This document shows positions 1 through 7,129 of a stretch of 64,000 bases of DNA, in pieces. How positions within the stretch are numbered: position 1 is the stretch's first letter; every line of letters begins with the position of its first letter. The stretch is taken from assembly GCA_964529415.1 (NCBI GenBank), contig CAZGWD010000008.1, positions 62,001 through 126,000 on the forward strand. Direction: 5' to 3'. Position numbers and translations under genes: made by a program. This stretch comes from CAYMPH01 sp964529415. GTDB lineage: Bacteria > Spirochaetota > UBA4802 > UBA5550. The notes under the pieces were generated by a model. That model ran no database searches, was not told the origin of the DNA, and worked only from the letters and a program-made list of their open reading frames with translations.

Positions 1-1
1 G

Positions 2-1408
2 GCAGTTGACCTTATTGATGAGGCTGCGTCTCTTATAAAAATGGAAATAGATTCCATGCCTCTTGAAATAGATGAAATTGAAAGAAAAATCCGGCAGCTT
101 TCTATTGAAAAACAGGCACTGAAAAAAGAAAAAGATAAAATTTCAAAGGAGAGGCTCGATAAAATCGAAGAGGATCTCGCGAATCTCAATGAAAAGAAAA
201 GCGTGCTTGTAGCGCAGTGGAGGAGCGAGAAAGATATTATCGTGGGTATCAGCAACATCAAGCAGGAAATTGAATCTTTGAAAATAGAGGAACAGAAAGC
301 TGAAAGGGAAGGCAATCTGAACAGGGTTGCAGAAATCAGATACGGAAAAATTGTGGAGCTTGAAAAGAAACTTGCTGAATCAAATCTGAAACTGAAGGAA
401 CAGCAGAAGGACAAAATTCTTTTGAAAGAGGAAGTCACTGATCAGGAGATTGCCTCAGTAGTTGCAAGATGGACCGGAATTCCTGTAACCAAAATGCTTG
501 AAGGCGAGAAAGACAAGCTTCTGAAGATGGAATCTATTCTTTCAAAACGTGTTGTGGGCCAGGACAAAGCTCTGCAGTCGATTTCAGATGCAGTGCGCAG
601 ATCGCGTTCAGGCATGCAGGATCCTGATCGGCCTGTTGGAACTTTTATATTTTTAGGTCCAACCGGAGTGGGAAAAACAGAAACAGCCAAGGCAGTAGCG
701 GAATTCATGTTCAATGACGAGAAGGCTGTTATCAGAATAGATATGTCTGAATATATGGAAAAGCATTCAGTGGCGCGGCTCGTGGGTGCGCCTCCAGGTT
801 ACGTGGGTTACGATGAAGGAGGCCAGTTGACCGAGGCTGTCCGGAGAAGGCCGTACAGCGTAATTCTTTTTGATGAGATAGAAAAAGCTCATCCGGACGT
901 TTTTAATATTTTTTTACAGGTGCTCGATGAAGGCAGGCTCACTGATGCCAAGGGAAGGCTTGTAGATTTTAAAAACGCTCTCATCATAATGACTTCAAAT
1001 ATTGGAACAGCATATATAAGCGATGAGTCAATTCCGTATGAAGACAGGAAAAAAGGTGTTGAACAGGAACTGAAGCAGAATTTCAAACCTGAGTTTTTAA
1101 ACAGGCTTGATGAGATAATTTTATTCAATCCATTATCCAAAGAAAATATCCAGAATATTGTCAAGCTGCAGATAAATGAAGTTTCTGCAAGGCTTAAACA
1201 TAAAGGTTTTACACTGAAAGTATCACAAAAGGCCATGGATAAAATTGTTGATGAAGGATATGATCCTCAATTCGGAGCAAGACCTCTGAAAAGAGCTATA
1301 CAGTCACTTATACTGAATCCTCTTTCACAGAAAATATTATCCGGCGAGATAATGGATGAGAAGGAAATTAAAATTGATGTCAAGGGTAAGGATATAGTAT
1401 TTCTATAG
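2..1408 (+). CDS. clpB: ATP-dependent disaggregase ClpB, C-terminal part (5' truncated by window edge)
   Basis: The reading frame is open from base 2, so only about the last 469 residues of a roughly 860-residue protein are present. The first residues belong to the end of the first AAA+ module (IDEAASLIKMEIDSMP). A charged coiled-coil middle domain (M-domain propeller) follows over roughly the next 130 residues. The second AAA+ module has Walker A GPTGVGKTE, Walker B ILFDEIEKA, a TSNIGT sensor-1 segment, the arginine-finger region FLNRLDEII, and the C-terminal GARPLKRAIQ sensor-2 segment. ClpB is a cytosolic hexameric disaggregase that pulls proteins out of aggregates together with DnaK. Downstream lies a repeat element rather than an obvious terminator. 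The family assignment is certain from sequence; the N-terminal domain cannot be judged. Confidence 0.97.
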   Translation, partial: AVDLIDEAASLIKMEIDSMPLEIDEIERKIRQLSIEKQALKKEKDKISKERLDKIEEDLANLNEKKSVLVAQWRSEKDIIVGISNIKQEIESLKIEEQKAEREGNLNRVAEIRYGKIVELEKKLAESNLKLKEQQKDKILLKEEVTDQEIASVVARWTGIPVTKMLEGEKDKLLKMESILSKRVVGQDKALQSISDAVRRSRSGMQDPDRPVGTFIFLGPTGVGKTETAKAVAEFMFNDEKAVIRIDMSEYMEKHSVARLVGAPPGYVGYDEGGQLTEAVRRRPYSVILFDEIEKAHPDVFNIFLQVLDEGRLTDAKGRLVDFKNALIIMTSNIGTAYISDESIPYEDRKKGVEQELKQNFKPEFLNRLDEIILFNPLSKENIQNIVKLQINEVSARLKHKGFTLKVSQKAMDKIVDEGYDPQFGARPLKRAIQSLILNPLSQKILSGEIMDEKEIKIDVKGKDIVFL

Positions 1409-1409
1409 T

Positions 1410-1467
1410 AAAAAATAGAACGTGGATGACGCTGATTGTTTATGATTTATTAAGATTAAAGAAAGTT
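1410..1467 (+). repeat. 58-bp direct repeat, left copy
   Basis: This segment, two bases after the clpB stop, is about 90 percent identical to 3418-3476 in the same orientation. Its first half (AGAACGTGGATGACGCTG) resembles the inner and outer ends of the MITE-like elements at 11172 and 13792. It may therefore be a half-element of a related family. Together with its partner it brackets the FliM-like/Crp gene pair exactly. Confidence 0.75.
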
Positions 1468-1547
1468 TAAAAGTTATTTTATTTTAATATCTTTGTTAAC
1501 TATTTCACATAGCTGCTTTATAGATAATCTATTTCATATATGTTATT

Positions 1548-1580
1548 CTTGAGGTACTGAATTAATAAACTCAAGGAGGG
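1548..1580 (+). promoter_or_regulatory. Strong Shine-Dalgarno partly inside a small hairpin
   Basis: CTTGAG (1548-1553) and CTCAAG (1570-1575) are perfect inverted repeats separated by 16 bases. The right arm runs into the ribosome binding site AAGGAGGG (1573-1580), three bases before the ATG of the FliM-like gene. Pairing could partly mask the site. The stem is only 6 bp (8 with U-G and U-A extension), so a regulatory role is speculative; the ribosome binding site itself is clear and fixes the start. Confidence 0.35.
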
Positions 1581-1583
1581 TTT

Positions 1584-2765
1584 ATGGAGAAATTATTAAC
1601 TAAAAAACAAAAAATCAAAGCAACTATAGGCAGCGGGTATATATCTCTATTCGAGGCAGTAAAATTAAAAGTTGGCGATGTTGTGCGAGTAGACACCATG
1701 GCTGGTGAAGCAGTGACAGTATCAATTAATAATTTCAACGCTTTTACTGGAGAAATTATTATAATGCGTGATAAAATGGGAGTAAGGGTTACAAAAATAT
1801 ACAGCGAAAACCCTAAAGAGTATTCAGGGGTTAAAGACTCAATTACAGAAATTGTGAGAACCGAAATTGTTATTAACGAGATTGAATTAACTATAGAAGA
1901 TTTAATTAATATTCATAAAAATTCTCTTATATCTTTTGATAAGTTATATGATAATATCAATTTTGAAAATTCATATTTATATATTGAAGGAAACAGAATT
2001 GCAAAGGGCAAAACTCTTTTGTATGAAGAGTATTTTGCTATAGAGATAACTGAAATATATTATCAACCGGAAGTTGAAGTGAAAATCCCTATTAGAACTT
2101 CTGGATTCATTCTCGATAAAAATAATCCATCATTAAAAATATATGACTTTAGAAAACCTGATAAATTTACTTTCAGACAAATTTTAAGAATTAAAGACAT
2201 ACATAATGCAGCTTTACGGAATATGAAACTGCTTATACCGGAGATTAGTGATTACAAAATCCAGAATGCAGACCAGATGAGATTTGATGAAATATTTCCT
2301 TTGATTCAAAGTAACTACAGTTATAATATTATTTACTCTTCTACTATTGAAAAAAGAGAGGAAACGATTTTCGAAAATCAAATTTATGTCTTGCAGAAAG
2401 AGGATTTTAAATATAAAGTAGATAATGAGAATATTGAGTATATTAAAAATGTTTTATCATTCAGATCCGGATTAAATTCAAAGAATTTAATTATATGTAG
2501 GAAAAAGGGTTCTATTTTCAGTAAAATCAGCGGTAATTCATCAATATCTGAACTTATTGCTGAGCCCATAAGAAACGGCTGGAAGGAAATAAAAGATATA
2601 AGAATTTCAGAAATAACGGAAACAGATGATTTTGAAAAAATTAAAATTATCCCTCCAGCTGATATGATTCTGATTGTAACTGTTGGTAATGAAATGCTGA
2701 AAGACGAGATTATTATTATTTATCCTTTTATCTTTTTAGAATTTATTATAGATATATTAGGTTAA
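1584..2765 (+). CDS. Permuted FliN/FliM-like flagellar switch protein (two SpoA domains followed by a FliM-type middle domain)
   Basis: This 393-residue protein has no signal peptide. Residues about 10-73 form a SpoA (FliN-type) domain ending in GEIIIMRDKMGVRVTKI. Residues about 95-158 form a second SpoA domain (LTIEDLINI, then AIEITEI). From residue 186 it resembles the N-terminal/middle region of FliM: IYDFRKPDKF (186-195), ADQMRFDEIF (229-238), and a C-terminal stretch matching the CheC-like fold edge (PPADMILIVTVG, then YPFIFLEFIIDIL). In normal FliM the middle domain comes first and one SpoA domain last, so the order here is reversed and SpoA is doubled. I saw no EIDALL-type CheY-binding peptide at the N-terminus. 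A strong ribosome binding site (AAGGAGGG) fixes the start. The Crp-type gene follows after 4 bp. The domain calls are from recalled family patterns; a role as an alternative rotor or export-switch part is inference. Confidence 0.72.
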   Translation: MEKLLTKKQKIKATIGSGYISLFEAVKLKVGDVVRVDTMAGEAVTVSINNFNAFTGEIIIMRDKMGVRVTKIYSENPKEYSGVKDSITEIVRTEIVINEIELTIEDLINIHKNSLISFDKLYDNINFENSYLYIEGNRIAKGKTLLYEEYFAIEITEIYYQPEVEVKIPIRTSGFILDKNNPSLKIYDFRKPDKFTFRQILRIKDIHNAALRNMKLLIPEISDYKIQNADQMRFDEIFPLIQSNYSYNIIYSSTIEKREETIFENQIYVLQKEDFKYKVDNENIEYIKNVLSFRSGLNSKNLIICRKKGSIFSKISGNSSISELIAEPIRNGWKEIKDIRISEITETDDFEKIKIIPPADMILIVTVGNEMLKDEIIIIYPFIFLEFIIDILG

Positions 2766-2769
2766 ACGT

Positions 2770-3438
2770 GTGTTTTCAAATAAAGAAATCTTAGAAATTT
2801 TGCTTAATAACAAAGACTATTCTGCAATTAAAGAATCTGAACTTTACGAAATAATAACTAATGGCGTATTAAAAAAATTGAGGGCTGATTCATTTCTATA
2901 CTATCAGGATGATAAATCTGATTATACGTATTATTTAATAGAAGGAGAAATTGAAATTGTAAAATTAAAGAAAAATAATTCCTCAATTCTTTTAAAAACA
3001 ATCGAAAAAGATGAATGGCTCGGCATTGCAGAACTTTTTTATTCCGGAATTTTTTTGAATGATGTGCGTGTAAAAAAAGAAAGTTTTGTTTTAATATATG
3101 ATAATAGAACATTTAAAAACTTAACCCTGAAATTCAAAGATTTTCAAACATTTATAATGAAGAGGCTCGCTAAAGAAATATTCAATATTCATTATCACCT
3201 TGATTCAAATAGTCCATTTGAAAAAATTATTAATTTATTAAAGGCCAGAATAGATTCATTTAGTTCGAAAAGTGATGCAGAAACAGATCTAATGATTACA
3301 CAAGAGGAAATTTCTGAACTTATAGGATATACCAGAGAAACAGTAAATAAAACTCTTAAAAAAATGCAGGTTGAAGGGCTAATAAAATTAAAAAGAGGCG
3401 GAATCATCTGTAATAATAAAAAAATAGAACGCGGATGA
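2770..3438 (+). CDS. Crp/Fnr-family transcriptional regulator
   Basis: The 222-residue protein has an N-terminal cyclic-nucleotide-binding beta-roll (about 20-135; SDYTYYLIEGEIEIVKL resembles the family's first strand block). A long dimer helix follows, then a winged helix-turn-helix at about 175-215 (ITQEEISELIGYTRETVNKTL, read in part). There is no Fnr-type cysteine cluster. The phosphate-binding cassette typical of true cAMP receptors is not obvious: the stretch around EWLGIAELFYSG keeps a GxAEL-like core but lacks the following Arg-Ser. The ligand is therefore uncertain. It starts with GTG four bases after the FliM-like gene, so the two are almost certainly cotranscribed. Its last six codons and stop lie inside the right copy of the flanking repeat. 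It may control its partner gene or motility, which is inference. Confidence 0.85.
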   Translation: MFSNKEILEILLNNKDYSAIKESELYEIITNGVLKKLRADSFLYYQDDKSDYTYYLIEGEIEIVKLKKNNSSILLKTIEKDEWLGIAELFYSGIFLNDVRVKKESFVLIYDNRTFKNLTLKFKDFQTFIMKRLAKEIFNIHYHLDSNSPFEKIINLLKARIDSFSSKSDAETDLMITQEEISELIGYTRETVNKTLKKMQVEGLIKLKRGGIICNNKKIERG

Positions 3439-3476
3439 CGCTGTTTTTTTATAATTTATTAAGATTAAAGAAAGTT
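3418..3476 (+). repeat. 59-bp direct repeat, right copy
   Basis: This is the second copy of the segment at 1410-1467, in the same orientation. It overlaps the end of the Crp-type gene and supplies its last residues (KKIERG) and stop codon. No inverted partner end was found within 150 bp of either copy. Confidence 0.75.
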
Positions 3477-3483
3477 GATTTTT

Positions 3484-3834
3484 TCACCCGAGCAGTTTTT
3501 CCGTGAGCCTTCTTGCGCTCCATCGCATGAATACTTTTGTATACTGCACGCCTGCAAAATACATACCTGCAATAAACATGAGATGAGAAGATCCGTATAA
3601 TAGCGGTCCGCCCACAGCAACAATTAAAGGATTTTTATAATATATGGAAATAATTCCAAGCAGACTTATAGCAGGCCAGGCTATAATATAACTCAATCCC
3701 ATCAGGAAAAGTCCGAATATTATTCTTGCAGATGGCTTTTCCCTGAATGCAGACATATCCGCTTTTTCATCAATCGCACTTTTAATAAATTCAATGGATG
3801 CGAGACGTTCGCCTATTTTTCTTTTAATATTCAA
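3484..3834 (-). CDS. Small membrane protein of unknown function
   Basis: The protein has 116 residues and starts from TTG at 3834, preceded by an AGGAT-like ribosome binding site. An amphipathic, charged N-terminus (about 1-33) is followed by two or three hydrophobic segments (about 36-64 and 68-96) and a basic tail (RWSARRLTEKLLG). No catalytic motif is visible and I do not recognise the family. It faces the Crp gene convergently and is transcribed alone. The topology suggests an inner-membrane protein with a cytoplasmic N-terminus. Confidence 0.65.
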   Translation of the reverse strand: MNIKRKIGERLASIEFIKSAIDEKADMSAFREKPSARIIFGLFLMGLSYIIAWPAISLLGIISIYYKNPLIVAVGGPLLYGSSHLMFIAGMYFAGVQYTKVFMRWSARRLTEKLLG

Positions 3835-4019
3835 TTGTAAATCCTGATTTAATAAGCTTTTTTTATGAAAAGAACAGATATGTCAGAGAATTGTCAACTG
3901 CTAAATATTTATTGACAAATAGCTTTATGAAGAGCGATTGTCAGAAATCTATCCTGGAAAAAAATTACAAATGCAGATAAATTCCATGGAAATTATAATT
4001 ATTATATCAAGGAACCGCC

Positions 4020-5030
4020 ATGTCTGAAAAGAAAAAAGATGAAATTAAATATTACTATTTTAAATCAATAGGCCGTGTAGCGCTTATTTTTTTTCTCGGA
4101 TTTTCATTATATCTTTTTATATCAACAATGATGCTTGTATTTCTTACAAAACCATCCAAGGAAGTAAAAACTCCTGATCTGGTTGGAAAAAAATACACAG
4201 ATGTTCACAATAATATTGTCCGCGCAGGATTGCGGCCTGAACTCAAGTTCAAGGATGTATTCGATCTTGATGAGGGCATGGTGCTTGCACAGCATCCTGA
4301 ACCGGGTGAAATAATTTCAGAAGGGAATCCGGTTAAGATAACTTTAAGCAGAAGCGCGTTTTACATAGATACTCCAAGCGTAGTAGGCATGGAGCTGCCA
4401 ATGGCATTGAATAAAGTGAAAAGCCTTCATTACAGGGAAAGGTCTGTATCAATCGCGAAAGGCGTTATCTCTTATATTCCATCCGACAAGAACGCGGAAA
4501 ATATTGTAATAGGCCAGAGCCCCAGAGCCGGTGAAAAAATTACTCCTGATAGAAAAATAAATCTTCTCGTATCATCAGGTAAAGCACAGCCGGATGCGGT
4601 CATGCCTGACATCACAGGCCAGTCTCTTGAACTTTGCTACGATCTCCTGATGTCAAAAGGAGTTTATATTCAGGAAGATATTGCAAACACAGGCGAGCTT
4701 GCAAAAAGCGGAATCATAACTGCGCAGAATCCTGCTAAAGGCGCGGTGCTTGAAAAGGGATCAACTGTCAGGCTCAATGTAGGCCATTTTCCCCTTACTG
4801 ATAAAATTTATATTGGATATGAAACTGTTGAATACAGAATCCCTGACGGTGAAAAAGCCGGACTCTACGAAGCTTATATCGATGACAACAGTTCAAGAAG
4901 AACAAGATTCTCGGCAAATATGAGACCAGGGCAGATAATAAAATTCATGTTCCAGAGAGTGGGCAATTCAAGGGTGTCAATAGTCTGTGATAAAAAACCT
5001 GTTAAAATATTGAGTATAAAAGTTGAATGA
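4020..5030 (+). CDS. PASTA-domain membrane protein
   Basis: The 336-residue protein has a short basic cytoplasmic start, one transmembrane helix (about 20-40) and an extracytoplasmic part. The latter holds three PASTA repeats (about 50-112, 115-188 and 193-256), each with the PDLVGK or PDITGQ start and the GEIISEGNPV-type end. About 80 C-terminal residues form an unassigned beta-rich tail. PASTA domains bind peptidoglycan fragments and are usually fused to Ser/Thr kinases or class B penicillin-binding proteins; here neither is attached. The ribosome binding site AAGGA precedes ATG. The 3' end overlaps rpe by 8 bp, so the two are translationally coupled. A sensor or scaffold role in cell-wall growth is likely but not shown. 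Confidence 0.88.
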   Translation: MSEKKKDEIKYYYFKSIGRVALIFFLGFSLYLFISTMMLVFLTKPSKEVKTPDLVGKKYTDVHNNIVRAGLRPELKFKDVFDLDEGMVLAQHPEPGEIISEGNPVKITLSRSAFYIDTPSVVGMELPMALNKVKSLHYRERSVSIAKGVISYIPSDKNAENIVIGQSPRAGEKITPDRKINLLVSSGKAQPDAVMPDITGQSLELCYDLLMSKGVYIQEDIANTGELAKSGIITAQNPAKGAVLEKGSTVRLNVGHFPLTDKIYIGYETVEYRIPDGEKAGLYEAYIDDNSSRRTRFSANMRPGQIIKFMFQRVGNSRVSIVCDKKPVKILSIKVE

Positions 5031-5688
5031 TCCGTCTAAAATATTAATTTCTCCTTCAATTATCGCGTCGGATCTTTCCATGATGGGAAGCATTGTGAGC
5101 GGTTTTGATAAATCAATTGTCGACCTGCTGCACCTTGATGTTATGGATGGAAATTTTGTGCCTAACATCACATTCGGCGCAGCATATATAAAAAGTCTCT
5201 CTGCACATACGGACATTCCATTCGATATACATCTGATGATTGAAAGGCCCGGTGATTCAATAAATGAATATATTAATCTGAAGCCCTACTGCATCACATT
5301 TCACTATGAAGCTGACCGATATACCGCAAGAATTTTAAAACTGATCCGCGATGCAGGGATAATGGCCGGTGTTTCAATCAATCCGTCCACTCCTGTTGAA
5401 TCTATCTATGATCTTCTGCCTTATATGAATATGGTTCTTGTCATGTCTGTTGACCCGGGCTTTTACGGACAGGCCTTTATGGAAACTTCAATAAACAGAA
5501 TTAAAAAACTATCTGATTATATCAAAGAAAACAATTATGATATAAAAATTGAAGTTGATGGCGGAATCAACGCTGATAATATTTCACGCATAGTAAAAGC
5601 AGGCGCGAGTATGATTGTTGCAGGCAACTCCGCTTTTAAAGGCAATGATGTAAATAAGAATGTTGCTTTTTTAAAAAGCAGGGTGTAA
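5023..5688 (+). CDS. rpe: Ribulose-phosphate 3-epimerase
   Basis: This TIM-barrel enzyme of 221 residues, the usual length, interconverts ribulose 5-phosphate and xylulose 5-phosphate in the cytosolic pentose phosphate pathway. Visible signatures are ISPSIIASD at the N-terminus, HLDVMDGNFVPNITFG with the metal-binding His and catalytic Asp, DIHLMIERP, MSVDPGFYGQAF, and IEVDGGINADN with the second catalytic Asp. Glycine-rich phosphate-binding ends are present (AGNSAFKG). The start is TTG at 5023, overlapping the PASTA gene by 8 bp; no in-frame ATG is available upstream of the first conserved strand. Confidence 0.95.
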   Translation: MNDPSKILISPSIIASDLSMMGSIVSGFDKSIVDLLHLDVMDGNFVPNITFGAAYIKSLSAHTDIPFDIHLMIERPGDSINEYINLKPYCITFHYEADRYTARILKLIRDAGIMAGVSINPSTPVESIYDLLPYMNMVLVMSVDPGFYGQAFMETSINRIKKLSDYIKENNYDIKIEVDGGINADNISRIVKAGASMIVAGNSAFKGNDVNKNVAFLKSRV

Positions 5689-5731
5689 CTTTACTGCAAT
5701 AAAAATCTCTAATAATTCAGGGAGATGGGAA

Positions 5732-6016
5732 ATGATTAGAAATATTTTTATTATAAGTTTATGCTCTCTGTTTCTTGCTTTATTTATTCCATTAGCTTTT
5801 GAACAGGATTCTCTTTTTTTCTCAAAAAGCGCATATGCAGAAGAAGAAAAATCCGAATCTGAAGCTCCTGAGCAGGATGAAAAAGAGTATTTTTCAAATC
5901 CGCATTATGATCTCGAGGAAAGGCATTTTAACGAAAGCGAAAGAAATTTTGACGAGCCGGAAAAACATGATTACTATGAACGGTTTGATGAAAAACAGTC
6001 TAAGGAATACAGGTAA
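5732..6016 (+). CDS. Small secreted acidic protein
   Basis: The 94-residue protein has an N-terminal signal sequence with a long hydrophobic core and a likely cleavage after AYA (about residue 36). The mature part is short and extremely rich in Glu, Asp, Tyr and Phe, with loosely repeated units of the type ERHFNESERNFDEPEKHDYY. GGGAGATGGGAA gives a good ribosome binding site before ATG. No family is recognised. The composition suggests an extended, metal- or cation-binding periplasmic peptide. It sits between rpe and a radical SAM gene and could be cotranscribed with either. Confidence 0.6.
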   Translation: MIRNIFIISLCSLFLALFIPLAFEQDSLFFSKSAYAEEEKSESEAPEQDEKEYFSNPHYDLEERHFNESERNFDEPEKHDYYERFDEKQSKEYR

Positions 6017-6100
6017 TTTTTTTATCAAATTACTTGCATAAATAACCAGCAGAATAAAACTGACCGGATAATTATTTAACTAACATATGGAGCTTTATGA

Positions 6101-7099
6101 ATGAAATTTAATAAACAGTTTAACTTTATAAAAGGTCTTCTTACGAATAAAATCAGATTTTGTGAATTTGCCCTTACAAACACCTGCAGCGCGCAGTGTT
6201 CTTTCTGCACAATATGGAAGCAGAAGCCGAAAGTATCGGTAGATTTAGACAAGGCTCTGAAAACAATAGATAAGCTTGCTGATCTGCATGTAAAATTTAT
6301 TACACTGACAGGGGGCGAGCCTGTTATTCATCCTCATGTTGAGGATATAGTCCAGAGATGTACAGACAGACAAATGGTATCATCTATTCTTGTTGCTGAT
6401 CCGAGGCTTCTTACTGAAAATAAGCTGAATTCAATTTCCAAAGCAGGAATTGATATGATTGCAATCAGCCTGGATCATTATGATGATGCAGTGCTTTATG
6501 AATCAAGAAAAATTGAAGGACTAAGTTCTAAAATTGCAGATGCTGTTTCAAGAATTAATGCTAAAGGTGGAATTGATGCCATGGCAAGTATTCTTATCAG
6601 TACATTCAATCATACATCTCTTGAAAAACTTTTTGAAAGATCAAAAGAGATGGGATTTAAATCTATTGCAATAAATTATCCCGAGTTTTCCCAATCTCCT
6701 GTTTATACTCTTGGAGGCGAGGGTATAAATTTAACAAAACAGGAAGTTGCAACAGCGCTTGAAGATGTTTTGAGACTGAAGAAAAAAGGCTATAACATTC
6801 CTCAGCCGGATCTTTCAATTAAAAGTATTATTTCATATCTGACTGGTAAAGGATCTAAGTATGAATGTTTCGGAGGATCCAGGGTGCTTTTTGTTGATTG
6901 GTTTTTCCACGTTCATCCATGCATGCATCTTGCTGATAATTACGGAGACATTCTTGATATGACAGAATCTGATCTAAAAAGAAAAGGTTGCGATGCATGC
7001 AATATGAGCTGGTACAGAGATCTGAGCATTTATTTTGGCGGAATAAAATCCATTCGTCCAATTTTGAGTATAGTAAAGGATATTGGTAAATTTGTTTAA
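6101..7099 (+). CDS. Radical SAM protein with C-terminal cysteine-rich (SPASM-like) region
   Basis: The 332-residue protein carries the radical SAM cluster motif CSAQCSFC (Cys29, Cys33, Cys36) and the GGEP motif (LTGGEPVIH) for methionine binding. The barrel continues to about residue 220. The C-terminal part has several further cysteines (CFGGSRV, HPCMHLAD, KGCDACNMSW), suggesting one auxiliary iron-sulfur cluster as in SPASM/twitch proteins. The ribosome binding site GGAG lies about 8 bases before ATG. The enzyme would cleave S-adenosylmethionine to start radical chemistry. The substrate cannot be told from sequence. No peptide-precursor-like gene is adjacent except the small acidic secreted protein upstream, which is a possible but unproven partner. 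Confidence 0.85.
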   Translation: MKFNKQFNFIKGLLTNKIRFCEFALTNTCSAQCSFCTIWKQKPKVSVDLDKALKTIDKLADLHVKFITLTGGEPVIHPHVEDIVQRCTDRQMVSSILVADPRLLTENKLNSISKAGIDMIAISLDHYDDAVLYESRKIEGLSSKIADAVSRINAKGGIDAMASILISTFNHTSLEKLFERSKEMGFKSIAINYPEFSQSPVYTLGGEGINLTKQEVATALEDVLRLKKKGYNIPQPDLSIKSIISYLTGKGSKYECFGGSRVLFVDWFFHVHPCMHLADNYGDILDMTESDLKRKGCDACNMSWYRDLSIYFGGIKSIRPILSIVKDIGKFV

Positions 7100-7129
7100 G
7101 ACCATGTTAAAGTAAATTTAAGTTTGATT

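Noticed and set aside
3900..3945. TTGACA-like -35 upstream of the PASTA gene
   Set aside because: No acceptable -10 lies 16-18 bases downstream.
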